Assembly: GCF_900103485.1 (NCBI RefSeq)
Contig: NZ_FNHW01000001.1
Span: 1,709,418 to 1,773,417, forward strand
Reading direction: 5' to 3'
Source of the DNA: Fictibacillus solisalsi
Lineage (GTDB): Bacteria; Bacillota; Bacilli; Bacillales; Fictibacillaceae
DNA: 64,000 nt
The notes beneath the pieces were generated by a model that did no database searches, was not told where the DNA came from, and worked only from the letters and a program-made list of their open reading frames with translations. The translations under genes were made by a program, and so were the position numbers. This document shows positions 34,256-43,574 of this stretch, one piece after another (the stretch's first letter is position 1; every line of letters starts with the position of its first letter).

Positions 34256-35104
34256 TTAGGAAGCACCTCCTTCAATTTCCGTTTTGTCACACAGCTCAAA
34301 CAGCACCTTGTGTGAGGAAGAAGGATGAATAAACGCAATGGAAGCATCGCCGGCTCCTTTCACCGGTTTTTCCTGAATCATTTTGATGCCTGCATTTTTA
34401 AGCTCCCCGATCCGCTCTGAAATTCCTTCCACACCAAGGGCGACATGATGAACCCCCTGCCCCCGCTTTGTTATGAATTGCCGGATCGGGCTCTGTTCAC
34501 TTAACGGTTCAAGCAGCTCGAGGCGACTCTCACCGATTTTGATAAAAGCCACTTTTACGTTTTGTGAAGGCACTTCCTCAATAGCTTCAAGTTTCAAACC
34601 GAGCGTGTTCACGTAAAACGGAAGTACTTCGTCCAAGGATTCGACTGCTATTCCAATATGATCGATCTTTTTGGGAGGCTCCATGCCTATTGAAACAGTG
34701 TAGCCGTCCCGGGCATGAACCGCTGCTTCAATGAACTTTGCCGTTTCAATAGTAGGTGTGCCCGGAGTAAATATTTTTTGGACGCCTGCTGATTCAAGAA
34801 ACGGGATATCCTCCCATGGAATCACGCCTCCGCCAACGACGATGATATCATCCGCTCCGCGTTCCTTTAAAAGGGCCATTACTTCCGGAAACAGTTCATT
34901 ATGGGCACCTGAAAGACACGATAAGCCAATGGCATCCACATCCTCCTGCACGGCGGCTGCTACGATTTGCTGCGGCGTCTGACGCAGCCCCGTATAGATA
35001 ACCTCCATGCCATAATCGCGAAGAGCCTGAGATATAACCAGTGCTCCCCGGTCATGCCCATCAAGACCTGGTTTCGCAACCAACACACGTATTTTTTTAT
35101 TCAT
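34256..35104 (-). CDS. Fusion: B12-binding mutase domain plus methylmalonyl-CoA epimerase
   Basis: 282 residues with two domains. Residues 1 to about 131: cobalamin-binding domain of methylmalonyl-CoA mutase, with DxHxxG at 15-20 (DGHDRG), GLSCLSG near 59 and VVGGGVIP near 88. After a linker of about 15 residues, residues about 146-275 form a glyoxalase-fold methylmalonyl-CoA epimerase ([35 protein letters not shown]). B. subtilis has a separate epimerase-like YqjC at this locus. The fusion would place the enzyme that makes the R-isomer next to the cofactor domain of the mutase. Follows the mutase large subunit. Confidence 0.9.
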   Translation of the reverse strand: MNKKIRVLVAKPGLDGHDRGALVISQALRDYGMEVIYTGLRQTPQQIVAAAVQEDVDAIGLSCLSGAHNELFPEVMALLKERGADDIIVVGGGVIPWEDIPFLESAGVQKIFTPGTPTIETAKFIEAAVHARDGYTVSIGMEPPKKIDHIGIAVESLDEVLPFYVNTLGLKLEAIEEVPSQNVKVAFIKIGESRLELLEPLSEQSPIRQFITKRGQGVHHVALGVEGISERIGELKNAGIKMIQEKPVKGAGDASIAFIHPSSSHKVLFELCDKTEIEGGAS

Positions 35105-35125
35105 TGTCCATCCACTCCTGTCTGT

Positions 35126-36769
35126 CTATACTCCCGCATACTCTCCGAACTCTTCCCGAAGAATGCCGCAGATCTCTCCGATCGTGCAATAATCACGTAC
35201 ACAGTCCACAATAAGCGGCATCAGGTTTTCTGTTCCCTTCGCTCCTTGGCGCAACGTTTCCAACCGAGCGCTCGCTCGGTCTTCGTCCCTTGAATTCCGC
35301 AATTGCTTCAGCTTTTCCTTCTGCTTTTCACCCAGGGTCGGGTCCACACGTAAAAGTTCCGGCCTCACTTCATTCTCAAGAGTGAACGAGTTCATCCCGA
35401 CAATGATTTCTTCCCCTTTTTCGATCGCCTTTTGAGTTTCATAGGCTGTATGATGAATCTCCCGCTGCATGTACCCTTGCTCAACCGCAGCCACTGCCCC
35501 GCCAAGCGATTCAATTTTCTCTAGATATTTTCCTGCCTCTTCTTCCATGACATCGGTTAAGTGTTCCACATAGTAAGAGCCGGCTAGCGGGTCCACCGTA
35601 TCTGCCACTCCACTTTCATGGGCGATAATCTGCTGGGTTCTGAGCGCAATTCTCGCAGAATCCTCAGTAGGAAGGGCAAGGGCCTCATCTCTTGAATTGG
35701 TATGCAAACTTTGTGTTCCTCCCATAACCGCCGCCAGGGCCTGCAGGGTAACCCTGACAATATTATTGTCCGGCTGCTGCGCCGTTAAGGTGGATCCCCC
35801 CGTCTGGGTATGAAAGCGAAGCTGCCAGCTTTTCGGATTTTGGGCTCCATATGTATCCTTCATCAATTTGGCCCAGATTCTCCTGGCAGCACGGAATTTG
35901 GCAATCTCTTCAAAAAACTGGTTATGAGCATTAAAGAAAAAGGCCAGCCTTGGCGCAAAATCATCAATATTCAAACCAGCTTCAATCGCGGCGTCCACGT
36001 AAGCTTTGCCATTAGCAATGGTAAAGGCAAGCTCCTGAACCGCATTTGCTCCTGCTTCGCGAATATGATAGCCCGATATGCTGATCGTATTCCATTTCGG
36101 CACCTGTTCTTTACAATACGCAAAAATATCAGTAATCAGCCTCATGGAAGGCTTGGGTGGAAAAATATAGGTTCCTCTTGCAATATATTCTTTTAAAATA
36201 TCATTTTGAATAGTACCAGATATCTTATCCGGCGAAATACCCTGCTTTTCAGCCACCACGATATACATGGCAAGCAGTACGGATGCCGGGGCATTGATCG
36301 TCATTGACGTGCTCACCTGGTCAAGAGGAATCTCCCGTAAAAGCGCTTCCATATCTTCGAGCGAATCAATGGCAACCCCAACCTTCCCCACTTCTCCCTT
36401 GGACATGGAATGGTCGGAATCATAGCCAATCTGTGTTGGCAAATCAAAAGCGACGGAAAGACCGGTTTGACCCTGCTGCAATAGGTAACGAAACCGTTTG
36501 TTCGTCTCTTCAGCTGATCCAAAACCGGCATACTGCCTCATGGTCCAGTAGCGAGCCCGGTACATGGTCGGCTGTATTCCCCGTGTATAAGGGTATTCGC
36601 CCGGAAGTCCGAGTTTTTCTATATCATAGTTTACCTGATCTGCACCATATAGTCGGCTGATTTCAAATTTGGAACTGGTCTCGAATCGTTCCTTTCTCTC
36701 CGGAAACCGCTGCATGCTTTTCTCTGTGGCCAGCTTCCATTTTTTTACTCGCTCCTGATGTTTAATCAT
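35126..36769 (-). CDS. Methylmalonyl-CoA mutase large (catalytic) subunit
   Basis: 547 residues from ATG 36769 with AGGAGG 7 bases upstream. TIM-barrel domain of the B12 mutases: [20 protein letters not shown] near 70, [17 protein letters not shown] near 108, [19 protein letters not shown] near 235, [16 protein letters not shown] near 320 and [20 protein letters not shown] near 350. It has no B12 domain of its own; that is encoded by the next gene. Interconverts methylmalonyl-CoA and succinyl-CoA. First gene of the operon mutase, B12/epimerase fusion, yqjD, yqjE. Confidence 0.94.
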   Translation of the reverse strand: MIKHQERVKKWKLATEKSMQRFPERKERFETSSKFEISRLYGADQVNYDIEKLGLPGEYPYTRGIQPTMYRARYWTMRQYAGFGSAEETNKRFRYLLQQGQTGLSVAFDLPTQIGYDSDHSMSKGEVGKVGVAIDSLEDMEALLREIPLDQVSTSMTINAPASVLLAMYIVVAEKQGISPDKISGTIQNDILKEYIARGTYIFPPKPSMRLITDIFAYCKEQVPKWNTISISGYHIREAGANAVQELAFTIANGKAYVDAAIEAGLNIDDFAPRLAFFFNAHNQFFEEIAKFRAARRIWAKLMKDTYGAQNPKSWQLRFHTQTGGSTLTAQQPDNNIVRVTLQALAAVMGGTQSLHTNSRDEALALPTEDSARIALRTQQIIAHESGVADTVDPLAGSYYVEHLTDVMEEEAGKYLEKIESLGGAVAAVEQGYMQREIHHTAYETQKAIEKGEEIIVGMNSFTLENEVRPELLRVDPTLGEKQKEKLKQLRNSRDEDRASARLETLRQGAKGTENLMPLIVDCVRDYCTIGEICGILREEFGEYAGV

Positions 36770-36882
36770 ATGGTTGCCTCCTGTCACCTATCTTTCGACA
36801 TTATCTTACCTATGATTACTTTCTTTTTGAAAACGCTTTTTCCTTCTTTTTCTCTTAAAATAAAGAGAAAACGCAGGAATCC

Positions 36883-36911
36883 TTGTGACATGTCATAATT
36901 CCTTGTACAAT
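36883..36911 (+). promoter_or_regulatory. Promoter of prli42
   Basis: TTGTGA (36883-36888), 17 bases, TACAAT (36906-36911), 23 bases upstream of the ATG. Confidence 0.6.
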
Positions 36912-36934
36912 AACAGTGGATAAGGAGGGTTGGT

Positions 36935-37027
36935 ATGTCCCAAAAAGTAATCAAGACCGTCGTTTTTATCATGCTGGCATCCTTGCTGCTGACAACCTTG
37001 CTGACCGGAATCAGCGCATTTTTTTAA
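36935..37027 (+). CDS. prli42: Stressosome-associated miniprotein Prli42
   Basis: 30 residues from ATG with AAGGAGGG 5 bases upstream. A basic N-terminus (SQKVIKT) and one transmembrane helix (VVFIMLASLLLTTLLTGIS) ending AFF, the pattern of Listeria Prli42 and its Bacillus homologues. In Listeria it anchors the stressosome protein RsbR to the membrane. Encoded alone, divergent from the mutase operon, with its own promoter and a strong terminator 100 bases later. Confidence 0.85.
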   Translation: MSQKVIKTVVFIMLASLLLTTLLTGISAFF

Positions 37028-37124
37028 TAGAAGGCTGATTTCAAGCACTTTGGTGTTTTTGGATCATCTGTCTCGCATCATACACTCAATCACCCAGACA
37101 ATGAAGGAAAAAATACAGCCTAAT

Positions 37125-37158
37125 AAAAAAAATAAGCCTTCACGGCTTATTTTTTTTT
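37125..37158. terminator. Bidirectional terminator between prli42 and yqjA
   Basis: A7, AATAAGCC / GGCTTATT stem with a 5-base loop, T8. Serves both convergent genes. Confidence 0.88.
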
Positions 37159-37159
37159 A

Positions 37160-38119
37160 TTATACGTCGCTTTTCTTGAAGGTTTTTTTGATCAGAAGGT
37201 AGCGTTCGATTTCGTTTAGGAGATGATGGAGCTTGGAGCGGGTTTCAAATTCCGCCCGGTCTTTTGGCAGATCCATCTCACGGAATGTTTCTCTCATTTT
37301 TTGGATGCTGTCCAGGTATATGACCGCCGTATTTCCAGGATGGACCGCTTCGCTCAGTTCTCCAAAAAAGTCTCCGAGAATATAACCCTGTATATACCGC
37401 TCATCAATGGATGACAAAATGGGGATCATCCGTTCAATCAGCTCCAGTTGCTTTTCCCTCATTTTGAAATAATGATAATACTCATTTTCATACCGCACTG
37501 TATGATTCTCCACGTCACGAAACGCCAGGTCTTTCCCTTCATCAATCAGCTGTGCTGATTTCGTGATCTCTTTTCCGTCCCACAAATGCTCGTGATCATA
37601 CAAATAAGCACGAAACTCAAGGAAGATGGCTTTAAACTGGTCCTCCAGCTCTCCTTGAATCTTTTTGAGTGTAAGCTCCATGCTTGGCATATAGAGGTTA
37701 ACCAGAAGCGCCATACCGATTCCGATGGTTATCAGTGCCACTTCATTTCCGGCTGCCTTCCAGCTGATATATTCCAGGGTATACAAATGAAGGATGATAA
37801 CCGAGCTTGTAATGATCCCTTCTTTTAAATTCAACGCGACAAGCACGGGAATAAACATCAGGATCAAAAGTCCGATGCTCCATGGATGGTAACCAAGTAC
37901 GGTGAAAAAAACAGCAGCGAACAGAATGCCGATGAGACAGGCGGCAAACCGCTCCCAGGAGGTGATCAGGGAACGCTTTTGGGTAACCTTAACGCAAAGA
38001 ATCGTCAAAATTCCTGCCGAGCTGTAAAACTCAAGGCCGAGCCATTGAGCGATTCCGATCGCCAGTGCCGTTCCAATTGCTGTTTTTATTGTTCTGTAGC
38101 CGACTTTAATGGCTGGCAT
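37160..38119 (-). CDS. yqjA: YqjA, aromatic acid exporter family membrane protein
   Basis: 319 residues of the YqjA/DUF939 family. Six hydrophobic segments in the first 150 residues (IGTALAIGIAQWLGL, ILTILCVKVTQKRS, FAACLIGILFAAVFF and so on), then a long charged cytoplasmic helical domain with YENEYYHYFKMREKQ near 210 and HHLLNEIERYL at the end. Half-size relatives of the FUSC/AaeB aromatic-acid exporters; substrate unknown. Single-gene unit. Confidence 0.87.
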   Translation of the reverse strand: MPAIKVGYRTIKTAIGTALAIGIAQWLGLEFYSSAGILTILCVKVTQKRSLITSWERFAACLIGILFAAVFFTVLGYHPWSIGLLILMFIPVLVALNLKEGIITSSVIILHLYTLEYISWKAAGNEVALITIGIGMALLVNLYMPSMELTLKKIQGELEDQFKAIFLEFRAYLYDHEHLWDGKEITKSAQLIDEGKDLAFRDVENHTVRYENEYYHYFKMREKQLELIERMIPILSSIDERYIQGYILGDFFGELSEAVHPGNTAVIYLDSIQKMRETFREMDLPKDRAEFETRSKLHHLLNEIERYLLIKKTFKKSDV

Positions 38120-38210
38120 AGCTGTCTTCCTTTCTTACATTCTCTGATACACAATACTTATTATCTTGCAGGACAACTAGAAAAAGCGCAAGTTTCTTTA
38201 AGGCCTGAAC

Positions 38211-38243
38211 TCAAAAAAAGAAGAGACCCTTCAAGGTCTCTTA
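38211..38243 (-). terminator. Terminator of the amino-acid ABC transporter operon
   Basis: AAGAGACC / GGTCTCTT with a 6-base loop and T7 on the minus strand. The ATPase stop TAA overlaps the base of the stem. Confidence 0.82.
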
Positions 38244-38963
38244 CAGTACTTTTTCAAGAAATGCTTGTGCTCTTTCGCTTTTTGGCTGAGCGAAAAATTT
38301 GGCCGGTACGGCATCTTCCACGAGAATACCGCCATCAAGAAACAATACCCGGTCTGCCACTTCCTTCGCAAAACCCATTTCATGCGTCACGATAGCCATG
38401 GTCATTCCGCTTTGAGCGAGTGATTTCATGACATCGAGCACTTCTTTTACCATTTCGGGATCCAGTGCAGAAGTAGGTTCATCAAACAGCATCACTTCAG
38501 GGTTCATGGCCAGCGCCCGGGCGATGGCCACACGCTGTTTCTGTCCGCCGGAAAGGCGGCCAGGATATTCTCCTTCTTTGTCCTCAAGTCCTACTCTTTT
38601 CAGCAATTCGCGGGCCGCAGCTTCCGCTTCGCGCTTTGGCATCTTGTTCACCGTTACCGGTGCGTAGGTCAGATTATCAAGAACGGTCATGTGCGGAAAC
38701 AAGTGAAAATGCTGAAAGACCATACCGATCTTCTTGCGAATTTGCTGGATTTTGGATGCCTGGGTTGTAACCTCCTGGTCTTTGAACAATATCTTTCCTT
38801 CTGTCGGTTCCTCCAGCATATTGATGCAGCGGAGAAAAGTAGATTTACCAGACCCCGATGGCCCGATTACAGCTACGACTTCTCCCTGTCCGATTTCAGT
38901 CGAAATGCCTTTAAGGACTTCGTTTTTTCCAAATGTTTTATGAAGGTTTTCTATTTTAATCAC
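38241..38963 (-). CDS. Polar amino-acid ABC transporter ATP-binding protein
   Basis: 240 residues from GTG, overlapping the permease gene by 8 bases. Complete ATPase: GPSGSGKST (Walker A, near 35), Q-loop [15 protein letters not shown] near 82, signature LSGGQKQR near 138, Walker [14 protein letters not shown] near 158 and the H-loop THEMGFA near 195. Of the GlnQ/ArtM class (PAAT family). Powers the fused binding protein/permease encoded just upstream. Substrate may be arginine, glutamine or cystine. Confidence 0.93.
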   Translation of the reverse strand: MIKIENLHKTFGKNEVLKGISTEIGQGEVVAVIGPSGSGKSTFLRCINMLEEPTEGKILFKDQEVTTQASKIQQIRKKIGMVFQHFHLFPHMTVLDNLTYAPVTVNKMPKREAEAAARELLKRVGLEDKEGEYPGRLSGGQKQRVAIARALAMNPEVMLFDEPTSALDPEMVKEVLDVMKSLAQSGMTMAIVTHEMGFAKEVADRVLFLDGGILVEDAVPAKFFAQPKSERAQAFLEKVL

Positions 38964-40422
38964 CGCGGCTCATTCTCCTTTCAAGCATGCGTCCAAGAAC
39001 CGTTAATGCCATTACCATGAGATAGTAAATGATCCCCGCTGTAATCAGCGGCTCAAAGTAACGATAGGTGTCTGCACCCACGATTTGGGCACGTCTCATA
39101 ATATCTGTCGTACCAATTACGGCAATGATGGCAGATTCTTTGGTCAGCGTAATAAACTCATTCATCAGCGCCGGCAGAATATTTTTTAATGCCTGCGGTA
39201 AAATGATCTGACGCATCATGGAGCCATATGAAACACCGAGCGCCATGGAAGCCTCACGCTGTCCTTTATCCACCCCGTTGATTCCTGCACGGATAATCTC
39301 TGAAACATAAGCTGCAGAATTCAGCCCAAACGTTAATACGCCCGCCAGGAATGGCTCGATTTTATAACCGGTAAGCTGAGGAGTGGCATTATAAATAATC
39401 AAAAGCTGAAGAATGAGCGGTGTTCCCCGGAAAATCGAAGTGTACGCATCAGCTCCCCAACGGAGAACATTCACTTTGCTGATTTTAAACAGCGCAAGGA
39501 TGGTTCCAAGTACAAACCCCAACAGTATGGATACGACCACGAACTTAAGGGTGGTCAGAATTCCCTTTAAGATGTAGGGAATAGAAGGCATGATAGTTGA
39601 AAAATCGACGATCGATTTCTTTTCTGCCTTTTTCTCTGTTTTCGGTTCAAACCATTTCTTCGCGTATTGATCGAGCTCCCCGTTCTTCTTCATGGCGGCA
39701 ATTTCTTTGTTGAACTTCTCAGTCAGGTCGCTGCCTTTTTGGAAGGCTACCGCCGAACCTGCAGAAGCAGAACCGGGGATGACAAACGAACTGAGATCCG
39801 GGTTTTTGTTCAAATATTCAATGGCGACTCCGTCTTCGATGACGGCCGCATTAAATCGTTTAGACATGATTTCCTGTACCAGATCCGGTACTTTATTTCT
39901 TTTTTCAATGGTTACATTGTCCACTTTGTCCGCGATTTTCTTTGCTTCTTTTTCCTGGATAGAACCAAGCTGCACTCCAATCGCTTTTCCTTTGAGGTCC
40001 TCAATCTTTTTGATTTTCGGATCGTTTGTAACAATTAGTTGTTTCGCTTTATAATAGGTGTTGGAAAAATCCACTTTCTTTTTACGTTCGGCATTGGGCG
40101 TCATTCCCGCCATGACGAAATCCACCCGCTTTGCATCCAAAGCAGGCACAAGGCCGTTAAAATCCATATCCTTAATCACTAGATTATAGCCAAGCTTGTC
40201 CGCAATGTGTCTGGCCACATCGACGTCAAAACCAATAATCTTGTTGCCTTTCGCCGTATCGATATACTCATATGGCGCATAATCAGCAGAAGTTCCCATG
40301 ACCAGCGTTTTGTTGTGTTTCTCCTTAGCTGCTGCCTGATGCTGTCCTGGCAGCACGTTCCCCGCCAGACTGAAAATGACCAGCAACACCAATGTCAGCA
40401 GCACATGCGTTTTTTTAAACAT
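38956..40422 (-). CDS. Fused substrate-binding protein and permease of an amino-acid ABC transporter
   Basis: 488 residues in one chain. Signal segment (about 1-25), then a type II periplasmic-binding-like domain (about 38-260: [54 protein letters not shown]). After a Lys/Glu linker, a permease domain with about five helices (275-480), including the EAA loop [26 protein letters not shown] near 385. In B. subtilis the ArtP/ArtQ functions are separate proteins; the fused form is known in lactic acid bacteria (GlnP). Two binding domains per transporter dimer are expected. Confidence 0.9.
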   Translation of the reverse strand: MFKKTHVLLTLVLLVIFSLAGNVLPGQHQAAAKEKHNKTLVMGTSADYAPYEYIDTAKGNKIIGFDVDVARHIADKLGYNLVIKDMDFNGLVPALDAKRVDFVMAGMTPNAERKKKVDFSNTYYKAKQLIVTNDPKIKKIEDLKGKAIGVQLGSIQEKEAKKIADKVDNVTIEKRNKVPDLVQEIMSKRFNAAVIEDGVAIEYLNKNPDLSSFVIPGSASAGSAVAFQKGSDLTEKFNKEIAAMKKNGELDQYAKKWFEPKTEKKAEKKSIVDFSTIMPSIPYILKGILTTLKFVVVSILLGFVLGTILALFKISKVNVLRWGADAYTSIFRGTPLILQLLIIYNATPQLTGYKIEPFLAGVLTFGLNSAAYVSEIIRAGINGVDKGQREASMALGVSYGSMMRQIILPQALKNILPALMNEFITLTKESAIIAVIGTTDIMRRAQIVGADTYRYFEPLITAGIIYYLMVMALTVLGRMLERRMSRGD

Positions 40423-40464
40423 TCGTTATCCCCCAACTCTCTGATTGACCTCTATTTGAAATTT

Positions 40465-40494
40465 ATGCATTCATATTTATTCAATATAATGCAT
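40465..40494. promoter_or_regulatory. Inverted repeat upstream of the amino-acid ABC operon
   Basis: ATGCATT / AATGCAT, perfect 7-base arms 16 bases apart, with two TGAAT(A/G)-like half sites between. Position near the promoter suggests an operator. An ArgR site is possible, since ArgR is encoded in this window and controls the art operon in B. subtilis, but the ATTCA arms do not form a proper Arg box. Confidence 0.35.
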
Positions 40495-40591
40495 TTTAAC
40501 ACAAAAAGTGAGGAAAGCTAGTTTTTTGATAATTCAGAATGTATTTCTATACATTTCTATGTATAATTTTTGCGTATCATCCTGTCGTTTT

Positions 40592-40637
40592 TAAAAAATG
40601 CCCCTGTCCAGAAATTCAGGACAGGGGCATTTTAATA
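40592..40637 (-). terminator. Terminator of brxB
   Basis: AATGCCCCTGTCC / GGACAGGGGCATT, 13-base perfect stem with a 9-base loop, T-rich on the minus strand; directly after the brxB stop. Confidence 0.88.
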
Positions 40638-41069
40638 CTATTTGCAATAGGTGTTAAATGCACCAATCAGCTTGTTGACGACTTCCATCGGTTCGTGGCC
40701 TTCAATCTCGTGTCGCTGCACCATCATTTGAATCTCTCCGTCTTTCATGAGTGCGAACGATGGAGAGGAAGGAGGATAACCAGTAAAATATGATCTTGCA
40801 TGCTCTGTTGCTTCTTTATCCTGTCCAGCGAATACGGTAACCAGTTGATCCGGACGTACACCTTGCTTTACGGAATAGGAAGCAGCAGGACGCGCAATAC
40901 CGCCGGCGCAGCCGCATACCGAGTTGATCATCACAAGAGTAGTTCCTGATGTGGCAAACGCCTTATCAACATCGTCAGGTGTAGTTAACTGGATATATCC
41001 AGCTTCCACTATTTCCTGCCGGGCAGCTTCCACAGCATCGTTCATAAAAAAATTAAAGTTTAAGTTCAT
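40638..41069 (-). CDS. brxB: Bacilliredoxin BrxA/BrxB
   Basis: 143 residues, thioredoxin-like DUF1094 family that removes bacillithiol from S-bacillithiolated proteins. The active-site CGC motif is in [18 protein letters not shown] near residue 53; [25 protein letters not shown] near 85-108 is typical. ATG has AGGGGAG 8 bases upstream. Gene position beside the bkd operon and yqi genes matches B. subtilis YqiW (BrxB) rather than YphP (BrxA). Implies the cell makes bacillithiol. Confidence 0.92.
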   Translation of the reverse strand: MNLNFNFFMNDAVEAARQEIVEAGYIQLTTPDDVDKAFATSGTTLVMINSVCGCAGGIARPAASYSVKQGVRPDQLVTVFAGQDKEATEHARSYFTGYPPSSPSFALMKDGEIQMMVQRHEIEGHEPMEVVNKLIGAFNTYCK

Positions 41070-41117
41070 TGAAGACTCCCCTTTCTGTCTTTATTTTACC
41101 CGTTTTCTTCCGGAATA

Positions 41118-41154
41118 CAAAGAAAAGACGCTTATCCGAAGCGTCTTTTCTTTA
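41118..41154 (-). terminator. Terminator of the bkd operon
   Basis: AAAGAAAAGACGCTT / AAGCGTCTTTTCTTT, 15-base stem with a 5-base loop, about 70 bases after the bkdB stop; A/T-rich ends make it usable in both directions. Confidence 0.8.
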
Positions 41155-41223
41155 GGGGGTTATGGGGTATGGAGGTGTTGATAGTCATTACATACCCTTT
41201 TTCCCTTTTCATAAACCATTATT

Positions 41224-42552
41224 TTAATAAATCGTTGTATTGTCCGCTGAAATGCTCTCCAGCCGTTTTTTGACGGAGGCGAGGAATCTGCCGCACACTA
41301 AACCGTCAAGTACACGGTGATCGAGTGACAGGCAAAGATTCACCATGTCCCGAACTGCGATCATTCCGTTGTTCATGACCACAGGGCGTTTCACGATCGA
41401 TTCTACTGAAAGAATCGCAGCCTGAGGATAATTAATAATTGGTGTAGACATGACCGAACCGAAGGAACCTGTGTTATTCACCGTAAAGGTTCCGCTCTTC
41501 ATGTCATCAGCACCCAACCGGTTGCTGCGGACCTTCTCTGCCAATTCTTTGACTTCCCGGGCAACGCCTTTAATGCTTTTTTCATCCGCATTCTTAATAA
41601 CCGGAACATAAAGAGCTGTGTCAGTTGCTACAGCAATGGAGATGTTTATGTCTTTTTTCTGGATGATCTTATCCCCTGCCCACATGGAATTCAATTGAGG
41701 GTAATCTTTAAGGGACTCTACTACAGCCTTGATAAAGAATGGAAGGAAGGTGAGATTGTATCCTTCTTTTGATTGGAACTCGTTCTTTACACTGTTGCGG
41801 TATTCAACCAGATTTGTGACGTCCACTTCTACCATCGTCCAGGCATGCGGTGCTTCATGCTTGCTTCTCACCATATTGGCCGCAATCGCTTTTCTGACGC
41901 CTGTGACCGGAATTTCAATATCACCAGGCAGACTTTCAACAGATGGTGCTGATTTAGGAGCCTGCTGTTGAGGAGCAGGTGTTTGTGCTTCAGGAGCCTT
42001 CACATTTGCCGCTTCCTGAATTGGTGCTTCAACTGCCGGAGCCGCCCCAGGTGATGGAATTGATCCTGTTTCAATCAGTTTCAACAGATCTTTGCGGGTA
42101 ATGCGCCCGCCCATTCCTGTCCCTTCCACCTGGTTTAAGTCAATGTTATGTTCTCCCGCGAGACGGAGCACTGCGGGAGAAAAACGGCTTCCTGATTTTT
42201 CTCGTTTCGGACGGATTTTTTCCTCCGCGTCCGCACCCTTTTCTGGTTGGATAATCTCTTGTTGAACAGGTGCAGCTTTTTCCTCTTTCGGTTCAGTCTC
42301 GGCATTTCCGCCTTCTGTATCGATATAACAGATCAGCTCGCCTACTGCCAAAGTTTCTCCTTCCTGTGCAACCAATTCTTTAATGGTTCCTGTAAAAGAA
42401 GATGGAACTTCGGCATTCACTTTATCAGTCATTACTTCAGCCAGCGGGTCATACTTTTTCACTTGATCGCCTGGCTGGACAAGCCATTTGCTGATGGTAC
42501 CTTCTGTTACGCTCTCCCCGAGCTGGGGCATTACAATTTTTTCGGTAGCCAT
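41224..42552 (-). CDS. bkdB: Branched-chain 2-oxoacid dehydrogenase E2
   Basis: 442 residues. Dihydrolipoyl acyltransferase: lipoyl domain with the lipoylated Lys in VMTDKVNAEVP near 44, E3/E1-binding domain RFSPAVLRLAGEHN near 122, a Pro/Ala-rich swinging linker near 165-205, and the catalytic domain with LSLDHRVLDG near 412. Core of the complex that converts branched keto acids to isobutyryl-, isovaleryl- and 2-methylbutyryl-CoA, precursors of branched fatty acids. Last gene of the ptb-bkd operon. Confidence 0.95.
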   Translation of the reverse strand: MATEKIVMPQLGESVTEGTISKWLVQPGDQVKKYDPLAEVMTDKVNAEVPSSFTGTIKELVAQEGETLAVGELICYIDTEGGNAETEPKEEKAAPVQQEIIQPEKGADAEEKIRPKREKSGSRFSPAVLRLAGEHNIDLNQVEGTGMGGRITRKDLLKLIETGSIPSPGAAPAVEAPIQEAANVKAPEAQTPAPQQQAPKSAPSVESLPGDIEIPVTGVRKAIAANMVRSKHEAPHAWTMVEVDVTNLVEYRNSVKNEFQSKEGYNLTFLPFFIKAVVESLKDYPQLNSMWAGDKIIQKKDINISIAVATDTALYVPVIKNADEKSIKGVAREVKELAEKVRSNRLGADDMKSGTFTVNNTGSFGSVMSTPIINYPQAAILSVESIVKRPVVMNNGMIAVRDMVNLCLSLDHRVLDGLVCGRFLASVKKRLESISADNTTIY

Positions 42553-42578
42553 GTGTTCATCCTCCTTGGCGCTGTTGC

Positions 42579-43562
42579 TTAATATTCAGCAAGTTCCCTC
42601 ATTGCTGTTTCTACCTTTTCAGGGTTCATCATGAAGTATTTTTCCATTGTTGGCGCATAAGGCATCGCCGGCACGTCCGGCCCCGCAAGCCGTTTGATTG
42701 GCGCATCAAGCTCAAACAAACAGTGCTCCCCAATAATAGCTGCTACTTCGCTCATAATGCTTCCTTCTTTATTGTCTTCCGTAACGAGCAATACCTTCCC
42801 TGTTTTGGAAGCCGCCTCAATGATTGCTTCCTTATCCAGCGGATATACAGTACGCAAATCAAGGACATGTGCTGAGATACCGTCTTTTTCCAGTTTTTCG
42901 GCAGCTTGTAGTGCAAAATGTACACATAATCCATATGTAATAACAGTGATATCCTCGCCTTCACGCTTTACATCCGCTTTTCCGATCGGCAGTGTATATT
43001 CTTGCTCTGGCACTTCTCCTTTAATCAATCGGTATGCTCTTTTATGTTCAAAGAAAAGAACGGGATCCCCATCACGGATAGCAGATTTAAGGAGACCCTT
43101 TACATCGTATGGTGTAGAAGGCATAACAATTTTCAAACCAGGAACATTTGCAAATAAGGCCTCTACGGATTGAGAATGATAAAGGGCTCCATGCACGCCT
43201 CCGCCATAGGGAGCACGAATGGTGATGGGACATGTCCAGTCATTGTTGGACCGGTATCTGATTTTTGCTGCCTCCGAAACAATCTGGTTCACAGCAGGCA
43301 TGATAAAATCAGCAAACTGCATTTCTGCAATCGGCCGCATTCCGTACATGGCAGCTCCTATTCCTACTCCTGCAATCGCGGATTCGGCAAGTGGCGCATC
43401 TATCACGCGATCCTCGCCAAATTCTTCAATTAGCCCGGCGGTGGCACGGAATACGCCTCCGCGCACACCAACATCTTCTCCAACAACAAATACTTTATTA
43501 TCACGCTGCATCTCTTCGCGGATGGCCTGTGTTACGGCATCGATATAAGAAATAATCGGCAT
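42579..43562 (-). CDS. bkdAB: Branched-chain 2-oxoacid dehydrogenase E1 beta
   Basis: 327 residues, beta chain of the heterotetrameric thiamine-diphosphate E1. Seen: FVVGEDVGVRGGVFRAT near 27, DAPLAESAIAGVGIGAAM near 56, QFADFIMPAVNQIVSEAAKIRYRS near 82 and APYGGGVHGALYHSQSVEA near 115, then the transketolase C-domain (VLLVTEDNKEGSI, near 255). It lies 12 bases after bkdAA and 26 before bkdB. Confidence 0.95.
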   Translation of the reverse strand: MPIISYIDAVTQAIREEMQRDNKVFVVGEDVGVRGGVFRATAGLIEEFGEDRVIDAPLAESAIAGVGIGAAMYGMRPIAEMQFADFIMPAVNQIVSEAAKIRYRSNNDWTCPITIRAPYGGGVHGALYHSQSVEALFANVPGLKIVMPSTPYDVKGLLKSAIRDGDPVLFFEHKRAYRLIKGEVPEQEYTLPIGKADVKREGEDITVITYGLCVHFALQAAEKLEKDGISAHVLDLRTVYPLDKEAIIEAASKTGKVLLVTEDNKEGSIMSEVAAIIGEHCLFELDAPIKRLAGPDVPAMPYAPTMEKYFMMNPEKVETAMRELAEY

Positions 43563-43574
43563 AACTTCTCCCCC

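Noticed and set aside
40461-40494. ArgR box upstream of the amino-acid ABC operon
   Set aside because: TGAAT half-sites occur, but in direct rather than inverted arrangement; kept only as an unassigned inverted repeat.
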